The notes: a model not told the origin generated them from the letters alone. 64,000 bases of DNA from an uncultured Opitutia bacterium (GCA_945957395.1 CAMFKE010000007.1:1-64000); one strand, 5' to 3'; shown: positions 17,846 to 27,241, counted from the first letter of the stretch. Numbers and translations are program-made.

Positions 17846-19663
17846 ATGCCCAAAGCAAACCAACCCACGACGAAGAAGGCCAAGCCTTCCGCCAAGACCG
17901 CGCCCGCGCCGGTCAAGGCGGCCGCCACCATGCGCGGATGCGATGTTGTGGTACGCTCGCTTGAGCTGCTCGGTGTCGACACCGTGTTCGCCTACCCGGG
18001 CGGCGCCTCCATGGAGCTCCATCAGGCGCTCACCCGCACGAACAAGATCCGCACCATCCTGCCCCGCCACGAGCAGGGCGGCGGCTTCATGGCGCACGGC
18101 TACGCCCGCGCCACCGGCAAGCCCGGCGTGTGCATGGCCACCTCCGGCCCCGGCGCCACCAACCTGGTGACCTGCATCGCCGACGCCTACATGGATTCCA
18201 TCCCGCTGGTGTGCATCACCGGCCAGGTCTACCAGCAGCTCATCGGCAAGGCGGCATTCCAGGAGACCGACTTCTACGGCATGACCCTGCCGATCGTGAA
18301 GCACTCCTTCCTGGTGCTCGACCCCAAGGAGCTGCCCATGCTGATCTTCAAGGCCTTCAAGATCGCCACCAGCGGTCGCCCGGGCCCCGTGGTCATCGAC
18401 ATCCCCAAGGATGTCCAGCAGCACCACTTCGTCCCCGATTTCCCTGCAAATCTCGATGCGGTGGATGTGCCCGGACTCAACCCCATCCCCTACGCCACCG
18501 ACGCCGAACTCGAGCCCGTGCTTGAGCTCATCGCCAAGGCCAAGCAGCCGGTGCTCTATGTCGGCGGCGGCATCATCTCCTCGGACGCCACCGACGAGCT
18601 GCGCGAGTTCGCCAAGCTCACCGGCGTCCCCGTGGCGTCGACCCTCATGGGCCTGGGCGCCTTCGACCCCGCGCACCCGCAGTCCCTCTACTGGTTCGGC
18701 ATGCACGGCACCGTCGCCGGCAACTGGGCCGTCTGCAAGAGCGACCTGCTCCTGGCCTTCGGCGTGCGCTTCGACGACCGCATCACCGGAGCCATCGAGA
18801 AGTTCGCGCCCGACGCGACCATCGTGCACATCGACATCGACCGTTCGGAGCACCACAAGAACAAGGTGGTGCAGTACCCGATCGAATCCGACATCGCGCA
18901 CGCCCTCCGCCGACTCAACGCGCTCATCAAAGCCAAGGGCTTCAAGAAGCCCGATCTGTCCGCCTGGTTCACCACCATCAACGGATGGAAAAAGGAGCAC
19001 CCCTACCCGTTCGCCTACGAGAGGAACACTTCGCACATCCTGCCGCAGGAAGCCATCGAGGTCCTCTACCGCGAAACCAAGGGCGACGCGATCATCGCCA
19101 CCGGCGTGGGTCAGCACCAGATGTGGACGCCCCAGTACTTCCACTTCGGCAAGCCTCGCACCTTCGTCAGTTCGCTGGGCGCCGGAACCATGGGCTTCGG
19201 CCTGCCCGCCGCCATGGGCGCCAAGGTGGCCTTCCCCGGCAAGCAGGTCATCGATATCGACGGCGACGGCTCCTTCCTGATGAACATCCAGGAAATGGCC
19301 TGCGCCGTCATCGAGAAGATCGATGTCAAGGTGATCATCATCAACAACCAGCACCTCGGCATGGTCACCCAGTGGGAGGACCGCTTCTACGACTCCAGCC
19401 GCGGCAACACCATCCTGTGCGCACCGGACAACATCGGCAGCCCCGACAACCTCGGCGCCCTTTACCCGGACTTCGTGACCATCTCGAAGGGCTTCGGCTT
19501 CAAGGCGCGCCGCGTGAGCAAGCGCTCGGAGCTCACGGAGGCCATCCGCGAGATGCTCGCCCATGACGGACCCTACCTGCTCGATATCATCGTGCCGCAC
19601 ACCGAGCATGTGCTGCCGTTTATCCCGCAGAAGAAGTCGGCCATGGAGATCCTCACCAAGTGA
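17846..19663 (+). CDS. ilvB: Acetolactate synthase, large (catalytic) subunit
   Basis: ThDP-dependent synthesis of acetolactate or acetohydroxybutyrate, the first step of valine, leucine and isoleucine synthesis. 605 aa. Catalytic Glu76 is in [21 protein letters not shown]-type context; [10 protein letters not shown] follows; the FAD-type middle domain has [10 protein letters not shown]; the ThDP site is [14 protein letters not shown] followed by [18 protein letters not shown]. The ATG at 17846 starts a Lys/Ala/Pro-rich leader before the enzyme domain. The regulatory small subunit (ilvN) and ilvC, which often sit next to ilvB, are not here. No leader-peptide attenuator is recognisable. Confidence 0.95.
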   Translation: MPKANQPTTKKAKPSAKTAPAPVKAAATMRGCDVVVRSLELLGVDTVFAYPGGASMELHQALTRTNKIRTILPRHEQGGGFMAHGYARATGKPGVCMATSGPGATNLVTCIADAYMDSIPLVCITGQVYQQLIGKAAFQETDFYGMTLPIVKHSFLVLDPKELPMLIFKAFKIATSGRPGPVVIDIPKDVQQHHFVPDFPANLDAVDVPGLNPIPYATDAELEPVLELIAKAKQPVLYVGGGIISSDATDELREFAKLTGVPVASTLMGLGAFDPAHPQSLYWFGMHGTVAGNWAVCKSDLLLAFGVRFDDRITGAIEKFAPDATIVHIDIDRSEHHKNKVVQYPIESDIAHALRRLNALIKAKGFKKPDLSAWFTTINGWKKEHPYPFAYERNTSHILPQEAIEVLYRETKGDAIIATGVGQHQMWTPQYFHFGKPRTFVSSLGAGTMGFGLPAAMGAKVAFPGKQVIDIDGDGSFLMNIQEMACAVIEKIDVKVIIINNQHLGMVTQWEDRFYDSSRGNTILCAPDNIGSPDNLGALYPDFVTISKGFGFKARRVSKRSELTEAIREMLAHDGPYLLDIIVPHTEHVLPFIPQKKSAMEILTK

Positions 19664-19695
19664 CGGACCTCGCGAAAGCGATTTCCGGATACGCA

Positions 19696-19730
19696 ACACC
19701 CGCCGCGCCGCAAGGCCGGCGGGTGTCGCC
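19696..19730. terminator. Hairpin between convergent genes
   Basis: ACACCCGCCG / CGGCGGGTGT stem with an 11-base loop between the ends of ilvB and the LpxR-type gene. The U-tract is poor on both strands, so it may only slow the polymerase. Confidence 0.5.
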
Positions 19731-19756
19731 TTTGGACGCCGGGACACTCCCGCGCC

Positions 19757-20758
19757 TCAATACACCACGGTCACGCTGAGCGCCCCGTAGACAAACGGGT
19801 CGTCCTCCTGCCCGGCGAACTCGCGAGTCCTGACAACCTGGCTGAACGCCACGCGGGCGGCCCCCCAATGCGCGGCGACACCGGCGGAAAACTGCCCCAC
19901 GAACCGCTCCGAATCCACGGAACGCGAATCGTGCCACAGGTTGCCGTCCAGAGCCATGTTGCGCCCCCAGGCCTCGCCCTGCGCGTCCACGAACACATAC
20001 CACGCATCGGGCAGAACCGTGAGGCTGTCGCGCCGCACCGCACGCACCGGAGCGGCGCCGGTGAGACCGTCGCGCAGGCGCAGTTCACCGAAGTCGTCGG
20101 GCAGGTTGACGCCGATCCTCAACTGAGCTCCGGCGCTGGCGCGCAAACGCACCGTGCCGGCCTCGGCGCCCGCACGGGGCAACAGTTGAACGCCCCAGCC
20201 GGAATCCGAGCGAGCAAGGTCCAACCGCCATACTCGCAACCAGGCCAAGTCGACGCCGGGCTCGTCGCGCAACTGGGTGTCCCATCCGTTGAGGGGCTTT
20301 ACTCCGATGAGCCGGTGGTAGTTGTTCTGGATCTGCTCCCCCAGCGCCGACGGACCAACAACGCCCGCGTTCAGAGTGAAGATATCGAGACTGCGCGAAT
20401 CGGCCCAAGCCAGGCCGCAAGTCGCATAAAGCCAGGCGGAGTACGGATGGTCCCCGTCGGGTGGATTCTCGGCGTACCGGTCCTTCGGTGCATAAATCTC
20501 GTGCGCTGCGCCGGCGAACCAACGCAGCGTCGTCGGCACGACCGAACGCATGTCCGGCGACACATACGCGAGCCGCACGGCTGAAGTGTAATAGCGGTCG
20601 CCCCACCCGCCGAAGACATCGTTCTCCGTCGAGAAATCCACCGCGCAAGCGCCTCGCGCATCCTCCCACACTCTCTGAGAATCCGCCCCGTCGCACTTCC
20701 CCGAGGGGGCGAACGCGCTCATGCAGACCAATGCGAAAACTGTTCGGTTCAACGACAT
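19757..20758 (-). CDS. LpxR-family outer-membrane lipid A deacylase
   Basis: Outer-membrane beta-barrel of the LpxR/DUF2219 family, enzymes that remove the 3'-acyloxyacyl group of lipid A. 333 aa with a signal peptide (NRTVFALVCMSAFA). Family motifs: STENDVFGGWGDRYYTS (the Asn-Asp pair and a Thr), PDGDHPYSAWLYA, GPSALGEQIQNNYHRLIG with the expected catalytic His, and GWDTQLRDEPG. Many short amphipathic strands lead to a C-terminal SVTVVY, a typical barrel end. ATG at 20758 is used; a GTG lies 24 bases further up. It is divergent from the ANL ligase gene and may modify the envelope that the next locus decorates. Confidence 0.85.
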   Translation of the reverse strand: MSLNRTVFALVCMSAFAPSGKCDGADSQRVWEDARGACAVDFSTENDVFGGWGDRYYTSAVRLAYVSPDMRSVVPTTLRWFAGAAHEIYAPKDRYAENPPDGDHPYSAWLYATCGLAWADSRSLDIFTLNAGVVGPSALGEQIQNNYHRLIGVKPLNGWDTQLRDEPGVDLAWLRVWRLDLARSDSGWGVQLLPRAGAEAGTVRLRASAGAQLRIGVNLPDDFGELRLRDGLTGAAPVRAVRRDSLTVLPDAWYVFVDAQGEAWGRNMALDGNLWHDSRSVDSERFVGQFSAGVAAHWGAARVAFSQVVRTREFAGQEDDPFVYGALSVTVVY

Positions 20759-20844
20759 GCGGAGACGCAACCTGACGAACACCGAGCGACAGGCAATCCG
20801 GACTTGCGACTCCCGCGACGCTCCCGATTGGCTGCTGACGCGAA

Positions 20845-22203
20845 ATGCCCCGGACCTTCCAACAACGACTGCACGACACGCTCGACCGATTCGGCCGAAG
20901 CCGCGCCCTCGTTTGCGCCGCCACCGGCCGCACCCTCTCCTTTCACGAAATGGAACGCGAGGCGCGCGCCCTCGCGTCCACCCCGGGCTTCGCCAACCTC
21001 TCGCGCCGCGTCGCGCTCCTGCACCGCCCCAACGGTATGGAATGGCCCGTCGCCTTCCTCGCCCTGCGCCATGCCGGCGCCGTCGTGGTGCCGGTCGACG
21101 CCGACACGCCGGCCGCAGCCCTGAGCGAGCTGGCCGCGCGGCTGCGCGCCGCCGCCGTGATGGACGCCAACGGCATCTGCGCCACAGGCGTCGCCGGCGG
21201 CCCCCGCCCGCCGGGGCTGCTCCTGGGCAAGATGACCTCGGGCAGCACCGGGGCGCCCAAGGCCCACTTCTTCACCGAGCAGGAAATGCTCGCCGACGCC
21301 GACGCGGTTTGCACGGCCATGCGCATCGGTCCGGACGACCTCAACCACGCCGGGCTGCCCTTCGGTCACTCTTACGCGCTGGGCAACATCATCCTCCCTC
21401 TCTTCGCGAGCGGCGTGCCCATGTCCGTCGCCTCGTCGCACTTCCCAGGCGTGATCGCCGAGGAGATCGCCCGACGGGGCGCCACCGTGCTGCCCACCGT
21501 GCCCGCGCTCATCGCCGCGCTGCACCGCAGTGACCTGCCGGCGGGGCGGCTCGCCTCGCTTCGCCTCGTCATCTCAGCGGGTGCGCGACTCGAACCCGCC
21601 GACGCCCTCGCCTTCGCCGGGAAATTCTCGCGGCGCGTGCACAACTTCTACGGCTCCAGCGAGACCGGCGGCATCGCCTTCGACCCGACGGGCGACGACA
21701 CGCTGTCGGGCGCAGCCGTGGGCGACCTGCTCCCCGGTGTAACCGTTTCCCGGATGCGCGACGGCCGGCTTCTCGCCTCCGGCCCCGCTGTGCGCACGCA
21801 CGGCAACCCGCGACGCCGCGGCGGACACGGGGCGCACCCCCTGGCCGACATGGGCCGGGCGGACGCCTCCGGTCGCGTTTCCCTCGAAGGCCGGCTCGCC
21901 TCGCTCATCAAAATCGGCGGACGCCGCATCAACCCCGCCGAGGTCGAACGAGGGCTGCTCACCGTACCCGGCGTGCGCGAGGCGTTTGTGGCCGCCGTGC
22001 CGGGGCCGGGTGGCGAACCCCGACTGGCCGCGCTGATCGCGGGCGAAACGACCGACATCCGAGAGCTTCGCCAAGCTCTTCGCGAGCGGCTGCCCGCCTG
22101 GAAGATTCCCGCGCGCGTCGCCGGCATCGACTCACTGCCGCTCACTCCCCGTGGAAAGCCCGACCGCGCCGCCATGCTGCGACTGCTTGGAGAGCTCGCC
22201 TGA
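20845..22203 (+). CDS. ANL-superfamily acyl/aryl-AMP ligase
   Basis: 452 aa adenylate-forming ligase: activates a carboxylic acid as AMP ester and loads it on ACP or CoA. The A3 phosphate loop is TSGSTGAPKA (131-140), A5 is FYGSSETGG, A8 is GRRINPAEVERG, and A10 ends PLTPRGKPDRAAM with the catalytic Lys. The A7 TGD signature reads ADMG, keeping only the Asp. Short N-terminal domains are usual for ligases of aryl-polyene clusters. With the chorismatase three genes away, hydroxybenzoate is the likely substrate; this is inference. Confidence 0.85.
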   Translation: MPRTFQQRLHDTLDRFGRSRALVCAATGRTLSFHEMEREARALASTPGFANLSRRVALLHRPNGMEWPVAFLALRHAGAVVVPVDADTPAAALSELAARLRAAAVMDANGICATGVAGGPRPPGLLLGKMTSGSTGAPKAHFFTEQEMLADADAVCTAMRIGPDDLNHAGLPFGHSYALGNIILPLFASGVPMSVASSHFPGVIAEEIARRGATVLPTVPALIAALHRSDLPAGRLASLRLVISAGARLEPADALAFAGKFSRRVHNFYGSSETGGIAFDPTGDDTLSGAAVGDLLPGVTVSRMRDGRLLASGPAVRTHGNPRRRGGHGAHPLADMGRADASGRVSLEGRLASLIKIGGRRINPAEVERGLLTVPGVREAFVAAVPGPGGEPRLAALIAGETTDIRELRQALRERLPAWKIPARVAGIDSLPLTPRGKPDRAAMLRLLGELA

Positions 22204-22284
22204 CGCCCCGCAGGCTTCGGCAGATTCCCCTCGTCATCCCGACTCACTTGCACTCAAACCGAGAAGAAATTCGTCACGCCCCTT

Positions 22285-22989
22285 ATGATCAAGCACCTCA
22301 TCCCCGCGCTACTCCTGTCTCCGCTCGCTTTCGCCGAAACGGCGCCCGCGCCGGAATCCGCCGCGACGCCCACCGTCATCTCGACGACCACCCCTGTTTA
22401 CGCCGCTGCGCCGGTGGAACGCACCCGAGCCAACCACCTCTCGGTGGGCCCGTCCTTCACGCGCATGGACTACAGGCTGACCGTCAACGACGCGCGCGAC
22501 ACGCGCAACAACCCGCGCAATTTCTTCGGGCCCGAATTCACCTACGGCCGCTACATCGGAGAATCCTCCGTGGGGTTCCATGAGGTGGGCGCGCGACTGG
22601 CTATCCGCATGGGCAGCGTGGACAACGGCCCCACCTCGACCGCCGTGGTCGAAGTCCCCTTCCTCGCCCAGTACAACTACAACTTCCGCCTGGGCGACAC
22701 GACCCGGCTCTACCTCGGGCCGCGACTGGGCTTCTCCGGCATGGGCTTGGGCGTGGCCGACGACGCGACCGACTTCTTCGATGTCGACTCCGACACCTCC
22801 GCGAAGTTCGGTGCCGGAATCGGGCTTAAGCAGCAATTCACCAAGCTCTTCGGAATGTCCTTCGGCTACGAATACCTGCGCGGCACCTCCACCAGGTTCT
22901 CGCTGCGCGACAACGGCGTCTCCGTCACCGCGCGCATCACCAATCCGGAGTCGCACACACTGGCCATCAGCGCCACCTGGACATTCTGA
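22285..22989 (+). CDS. Outer-membrane beta-barrel protein (OmpA/opacity-like)
   Basis: 234 aa. The signal peptide is MIKHLIPALLLSPLAFA, cut before ETAPA. After a Pro/Thr spacer, alternating amphipathic strands begin (HLSVGPSFTRMDYRL, FFGPEFTYGRYIG, ARLAIRMGSV, VPFLAQYNYNFRLG, TRLYLGPRLGFSGMGL, FGAGIGLKQQF) and the protein ends with SHTLAISATWTF. That terminal Phe is the usual signal for the barrel assembly machine. Eight strands seem likely. A specific function cannot be given. It lies between the ANL ligase and the chorismatase and ends at a good terminator. Confidence 0.75.
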   Translation: MIKHLIPALLLSPLAFAETAPAPESAATPTVISTTTPVYAAAPVERTRANHLSVGPSFTRMDYRLTVNDARDTRNNPRNFFGPEFTYGRYIGESSVGFHEVGARLAIRMGSVDNGPTSTAVVEVPFLAQYNYNFRLGDTTRLYLGPRLGFSGMGLGVADDATDFFDVDSDTSAKFGAGIGLKQQFTKLFGMSFGYEYLRGTSTRFSLRDNGVSVTARITNPESHTLAISATWTF

Positions 22990-23013
22990 CAAGCCGCGCC
23001 ACGCTTGCGCGAC

Positions 23014-23050
23014 AAGGCCCGCCGGCATGAAGCCGGCGGGCCTTTGTTTT
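23014..23050. terminator. Rho-independent terminator, probably shared
   Basis: AAGGCCCGCCGGC / GCCGGCGGGCCTT, a perfect 13-bp stem with loop ATGAA, followed by TGTTTT. It lies between the convergent OM-barrel and lipoprotein genes. Confidence 0.85.
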
Positions 23051-23076
23051 CGGACAGGGAGGGACCTGTCAGGAAA

Positions 23077-23424
23077 TCAGTTGCGCGCGAGGCCGGCGTC
23101 GATGCGCGTGGCGAGATTGCGAAGCCAGCCCGAAACGTCCCGGCTTCCGCCGGTCTGATAGATGCGGATGGCCTTGTCGTCAAAGGTCACGCGCGCCGTG
23201 AAACCCTTGTAGGTCAGGTCGAGCTGGGTCTCCGTTTCCGCGACAAAGTTCCAACCGCGCTCTGCCGCGGCGGACTTGATGGCCGCGCGCACCTTTTCCT
23301 TGGAGGCGGAAGCGGGCACGACGAGGCTGGAAACAGGCTCGCTGGACGGCGTATACGAGGAGCAGCCGGGGGCGAGGAACGCGAGCGCGGCGAGCAGGAC
23401 GGACGGGAACAGGCGGGATTTCAT
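23077..23424 (-). CDS. Small lipoprotein, unknown function
   Basis: 115 aa. The lipobox is clear: a hydrophobic LLAALAFLAPGC, with Cys lipidation after APG. The mature part has one small alpha/beta domain (EKVRAAIKSAAAERGWNFVA, ETQLDLTYKGFTARVTFDD, AIRIYQTGGSRDV). It starts inside the stop of the chorismatase gene (ATGA overlap at 23421-23424), so the two are translationally coupled. A role in anchoring or helping product transfer at the envelope is possible but unproven. Confidence 0.8.
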   Translation of the reverse strand: MKSRLFPSVLLAALAFLAPGCSSYTPSSEPVSSLVVPASASKEKVRAAIKSAAAERGWNFVAETETQLDLTYKGFTARVTFDDKAIRIYQTGGSRDVSGWLRNLATRIDAGLARN

Positions 23425-24323
23425 GGTGTTGAGGAAAGGGGGGTGCGCAGGGTGAGTTCGCACTCCAGAAGGAGTTCCGAGCGGCAGATGTCGGCGCTCA
23501 CCAGCACCGGTTCGCACGGGCCTCCGGCCAGCGCCCGCGCGTCGACGGAGACTCGCCCGCTCGCGGGCTTCAAGTAGGTGCGCAGCAGCACCGTCGAGGG
23601 GGACAGCGCGCCGATTGCGCGCCGCATGATGAACAGATTTTCGGCGGTCACACGCGACTGGGCGTCGAAATCGCCGGCGTGCAGCGAATCGCTGCCCTTG
23701 ATGGCGGCGGTGCCGGACACGAACGCCCACTCCCCGCATCGCGTTCTCACACGCGTGGCTCGCGCGAAGCTGGGTGGCTTGGGCCCGTACTTCTGCGGAT
23801 ACCGGTACGCCGGCGTCTGCTCGGGATTTTCAAAATGCTCGGGCTTCGCGCGCCCGGCGATGACCACGATGACAAGCCGGTCGCCGCCCACCCCCACCGC
23901 CGAGGCGGCCGGCATGCGCCGCTCGCAATCCCCCGGATACTCGCGTTCGAAGGCGCTGGCGCGCCCGAGGCAGAAGCGCTTGTAGTTCTCCTCGCGGCCG
24001 GGCGCCACGGCGTTGATCGCCGGCACATGATTCCACACGCGGTAGAGGTGCAGCCCGCGCGTCCTGGCGAACAGGGCGTCGTACAGGCGGCCCGTCACAG
24101 ACTCGAAATCCGTCTCGCCGACCCGGGCCGCGGCCGCGCCGCAAAGCATGTCGCCGTTGTCGCACCAGACCCAGTCGCCCTCGTGAGTAGCCACGCCGCC
24201 GGGGATGGGGAAGCGCTCCTCCCAAACGGATGAAAACACGGGGCTGGCCGGCTCCGCCACAATCTCGCCCGAGGGGGAGATGTGCACGCGGGATTCGGTG
24301 GCGCCGAAACGGATGACAAGCAT
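23421..24323 (-). CDS. Chorismatase, FkbO/Hyg5/XanB2 family
   Basis: 300 aa. Chorismatases split chorismate to pyruvate plus a dihydroxycyclohexadiene or a hydroxybenzoate; XanB2 of Xanthomonas makes 3- and 4-hydroxybenzoate for its aryl-polyene pigment. Family blocks seen: LYRVWNHVPAINAVAPG, YKRFCLGRASAFE, PAASAVGVGG, NPEQTPAYRYPQKYGPKPPS, FVSGTAAIKGSDSLHAGDF with the Gly-Thr-Ala and Glu/His-like pocket residues, and LLRTYLKP. The product type (3-HBA, 4-HBA or diene) cannot be settled by eye. It is divergent from the ACP/KS operon and next to the ANL ligase, so it most likely makes the starter acid of this locus. Confidence 0.88.
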   Translation of the reverse strand: MLVIRFGATESRVHISPSGEIVAEPASPVFSSVWEERFPIPGGVATHEGDWVWCDNGDMLCGAAAARVGETDFESVTGRLYDALFARTRGLHLYRVWNHVPAINAVAPGREENYKRFCLGRASAFEREYPGDCERRMPAASAVGVGGDRLVIVVIAGRAKPEHFENPEQTPAYRYPQKYGPKPPSFARATRVRTRCGEWAFVSGTAAIKGSDSLHAGDFDAQSRVTAENLFIMRRAIGALSPSTVLLRTYLKPASGRVSVDARALAGGPCEPVLVSADICRSELLLECELTLRTPLSSTP

Positions 24324-24445
24324 GGAGGGTTAGGCGTGTTGCCGGGAGACACCGGGGATTCAACCTGAAACATCTCGCGCCCAGCCGGGGAAGCGCCCCC
24401 GCATACCGTCTTGATTCCCCCGTCGCGCGCCGCTTGCCTGCCGCC

Positions 24446-25147
24446 GTGCCGCCGACCGAACACGATAACGACCCCGATTCCGGCCGCCCCGCCGAGCGGT
24501 TCGGTTTACGCACCCGCATCGCGCTGGCCTGCCTCCCGGCGTTCGCCGCGGCGCTACTGTTTCATTTCACCGACCTGACGCCCGCGGCCCTGCTCTCGGC
24601 GCTCGGCGCGATACCGGCCTGGGCGACCTTCGCGCTGGTCGCCGTTCTGCCGCTCGCCGGCTTCCCTCTTGCCCCGCTCTACGCCTACGCCGGACTGCGC
24701 CACGGCCCACTTGCCGGATACGCCCTGGCGTTCTGCGGCGTCGCCGCCAACCTGGCGCTCGCCCACCCGCTGTACGGCGCCCTGCTGCGCCGCCGGGTGG
24801 TCGAGCGACTTGAGCGCAAGGGGTGGAACCCGGAGAAGTGGCGCGGCGCCGACCGCCTGCGCATGACAATCCTCGTGGCATCCGTGCCGGCACTGCCCTT
24901 CTGGGCCCAGAACGCCGTACTCGCCGCATCAGGCATCCCCTTCCTGCTCTACTTCGGCGTCTCCCTCGCCGTGCAGGCCGTTTTCGCCGTCGGAGGCGTG
25001 GCGCTGGGAGTGCTCGGGCGCGATGCCTCGGTTTCCACTCCCCTGGTCATCGCCCTGCTGCTCGCGCTGCCGATTTCCCTGCTGCTGCTTCGCAAACTCA
25101 AAAGGCGCCGGCCGGTCTCGGCCGGTAATCCGGATTGCACCTCATAA
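24446..25147 (+). CDS. TVP38/TMEM64-like (VTT/DedA-type) membrane protein
   Basis: 233 aa with about six hydrophobic segments: ALACLPAFAAALLFHF, FALVAVLPLAGFPLAPLYAY, GYALAFCGVAANLALAHPL, and two at the C-terminus (FGVSLAVQAVFAVGGVALG, PLVIALLLALPISLLLL). The first half contains the VTT-like core with a re-entrant Gly/Pro loop. Related proteins are lipid scramblases or carrier flippases. No ATG opens the frame; GTG at 24446 is taken, with TTG at 24434 as alternative. It reads into the ACP gene 57 bases later, so it may move a lipid-linked intermediate of this pathway. Confidence 0.7.
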   Translation: MPPTEHDNDPDSGRPAERFGLRTRIALACLPAFAAALLFHFTDLTPAALLSALGAIPAWATFALVAVLPLAGFPLAPLYAYAGLRHGPLAGYALAFCGVAANLALAHPLYGALLRRRVVERLERKGWNPEKWRGADRLRMTILVASVPALPFWAQNAVLAASGIPFLLYFGVSLAVQAVFAVGGVALGVLGRDASVSTPLVIALLLALPISLLLLRKLKRRRPVSAGNPDCTS

Positions 25148-25204
25148 AATACTTGTCCCGAAACCTCCCACGCTGACGCTGGGCCACTCACCTTACATAC
25201 CCCG

Positions 25205-25480
25205 ATGGCAGACTCGCTCACCCACGAAATCAAGACGCTCATCATCGAAACGCTGCGCCTCAAGGACACCAGCCCGGCCGACATTGATGACGCGGCCCCG
25301 ATGATCGGCGGCGGCCTCGAACTCGACTCGCTCGACGCCCTCGAGGTGGTCGTCGCCATCGAGCGCAACTACGGCGTGAAAATCGACACCAGCGAGGACT
25401 CCAAAAAGGCGCTCGAATCGGTGAACGCCCTGGCCGCCTTCATCCGCGCACACCGCGAAAAAGCAGCCGCCAAGGCATGA
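25205..25480 (+). CDS. Acyl carrier protein
   Basis: 91 aa. LELDSLDALEVVVAIERNYG carries the phosphopantetheine attachment site Ser42 in the DSL motif. Helix pattern and acidic character are those of a free-standing ACP. It lacks the longer tail of FabF-type operon ACPs and belongs to the ACP group found in aryl-polyene and related clusters. Its stop overlaps the ketosynthase start (ATGA at 25477), so carrier and enzyme are made together. It probably holds the growing chain while KS and CLF extend it. Confidence 0.93.
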   Translation: MADSLTHEIKTLIIETLRLKDTSPADIDDAAPMIGGGLELDSLDALEVVVAIERNYGVKIDTSEDSKKALESVNALAAFIRAHREKAAAKA

Positions 25481-26586
25481 CGCCCGCCGTCCGCTCGCCC
25501 GTGCGCATCGCCGCGCTCGAATGCCTCACGGCCTTCGGCGACGCGGCCGCCACGCACGCCGCCCTCGTGCGCGGCGAAGTCGCCCTCAAGCCCGTGCCGG
25601 TGCTCGGCGAGGGCGGCGGTGAAGCCTGCCCCATCGCGCTCACCGCGCCGATGACGGACGATTTCCCGCCCCGGTGGACGCCCGAGCTCGCCCGATTCGA
25701 CCACGCCGTGCGCTCCCGCGACTGGGGCCGCCCGCGCACCCCCATCCTGCTCACGAGCAGCAATTTCGGCGTCGACGGGCTCGTGACGCACATGCGCAAG
25801 GGCACCCCGGGCGCGCTTCGCCGCGGCGTGGTCTCCCGCTGCGCGGCCGACCTGCGCAGCCACTTCGGCTGGGGCGAAAACATCACGGTCATCTCGCACG
25901 CCTGCGTGAGCGCCCAGCTCGGGCTCATGCAGGCCGCCAGGCTTCTCGCCGCAGGCGAGGCCGACCGAGCCCTGGTGTTCTCCTTCGACTTCGCCAGCGC
26001 CTTCGTGGCCGGAGGATTCCACGCGCTGAAGATCCTCAACCGCAACTTCCCGGCCCCGTATGCCGACCGTGAATACGGCGCCATCGGACTGGGCGACGGC
26101 GCAGGCTACGCCGTGCTCACCCGCGACGAGGGCGACTTCACCATCGCCGCACAGCACTGCCACAACGAGATGTGGCACTTCACCGCCAACGACCCTTCCG
26201 GCGAAGGGTTCCGTCACGCGCTAGCCGCGTTCACGGGACAGGGCATGCCGGAGAAGGTCTGGTTCAAGGGCCACGGCACCGGCACGCTCGAGCCGGGCCG
26301 CCTCGAGGCGCAGGCCGCCGAAGCCACCTTCCCGCAAGCGCCCATAGTGGGCTGGAAGGGCGCCCTCGGCCACACCCTCGGTTCCTGCGCGCTCATCGAG
26401 CTCGCCGTCGGCATCGAGTCGATGCGCCGGGGCGTCGTCCCCGGCACCGTCGGCACCACGGGAAAGTGTTTCTCCGACCGGGTCGCCACCGCCCCCTTCC
26501 GCACCGACGGCTTCGACGGCGCGGTGATGGCCTGCAACGCCTTCGGCGGCGCGCACGCCGCCATGCTCATCACGCCCCATGCCTGA
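25477..26586 (+). CDS. Beta-ketoacyl-ACP synthase (KAS)
   Basis: 369 aa thiolase-fold condensing enzyme. The full Cys-His-His set is present: Cys143 in ISHACVSAQLGL, His266 in KGHGTGTLEPG and His299 in WKGALGHTLGSC. It performs decarboxylative condensation of malonyl-ACP with the growing chain. It is shorter than FabF (about 410) because the N-terminal part is trimmed. It overlaps the ACP upstream and a CLF-like gene downstream (ATG 26579 precedes its stop), a KS/CLF arrangement like that of type II polyketide and aryl-polyene systems. Confidence 0.92.
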   Translation: MTPAVRSPVRIAALECLTAFGDAAATHAALVRGEVALKPVPVLGEGGGEACPIALTAPMTDDFPPRWTPELARFDHAVRSRDWGRPRTPILLTSSNFGVDGLVTHMRKGTPGALRRGVVSRCAADLRSHFGWGENITVISHACVSAQLGLMQAARLLAAGEADRALVFSFDFASAFVAGGFHALKILNRNFPAPYADREYGAIGLGDGAGYAVLTRDEGDFTIAAQHCHNEMWHFTANDPSGEGFRHALAAFTGQGMPEKVWFKGHGTGTLEPGRLEAQAAEATFPQAPIVGWKGALGHTLGSCALIELAVGIESMRRGVVPGTVGTTGKCFSDRVATAPFRTDGFDGAVMACNAFGGAHAAMLITPHA

Positions 26587-27241
26587 CACGCTCTTCATAC
26601 GGTCGGCCTCAGTCTTCCTGCCCGAATCCGAAACCGCCGCCGAAGCCGCGCTCGAGGCGCATCGCAACACGCTCTCGCGATCGGCCGCCCGCCGCATGAG
26701 CGCCATGGGCCTGGCCTTCGACCTGGTGATGTCCGGCGAGTCCCCCGCGGAAGACGAGGCGCTTACACTGGCCACCGAGTACGGCATGACGCGCACGCTG
26801 GAGGACTACCTCGTCAGTTTCCCCTCGCCCAGCCCGCTGGCCTTCCAGAACTCCATCCACCCGGCGGGCATCGAGCAACACCTCGTGCCCCGCCGACTGG
26901 CCTTGCGCGAGTTCCTGCCCCTCGCCGGCGAAGGTCCGGCCCTGATGGCCGCCGCCCTGCGCTCGCTCTTCCTTTGCGAATCCCGGGTCATGCGACTGGT
27001 CGTGGGCGAGGAGCGCGGAACCTGGATGAGCGAGGCCGACTGCGGCGCCGAACGCACCTTCGCCTTCCGCCTCACCCTCTCGCGCGACGAAGCCGGTTCG
27101 CTCGGCTCGATATCCCGCCTGCCCGCCGGCAGCGCCGGCGAACGCCTCGCGCCGTTCGACCTGACCGCCGCCCTGAACGACCGCCGTGCGGCCGATGTGG
27201 GCTGCGACGACATCGGCTTCTTTCGCATCACCTGGCGATGA
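26579..27241 (+). CDS. Beta-ketoacyl-synthase-like chain-length factor
   Basis: 220 aa, a half-length ketosynthase homologue. It has the Ketoacyl-synt_2 pattern (RRMSAMGLAFDLVMS, then SFPSPSPLAFQNSIHPAGIEQ), where active KS enzymes have the nucleophile region, but no Cys-His-His triad is visible. Such proteins pair with an active KS and set chain length. It overlaps both the KS gene (8 bases) and the next acyltransferase (ATGA at 27238). The C-terminal part, DIGFFRITWR, is unassigned. Confidence 0.75.
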   Translation: MPDTLFIRSASVFLPESETAAEAALEAHRNTLSRSAARRMSAMGLAFDLVMSGESPAEDEALTLATEYGMTRTLEDYLVSFPSPSPLAFQNSIHPAGIEQHLVPRRLALREFLPLAGEGPALMAAALRSLFLCESRVMRLVVGEERGTWMSEADCGAERTFAFRLTLSRDEAGSLGSISRLPAGSAGERLAPFDLTAALNDRRAADVGCDDIGFFRITWR

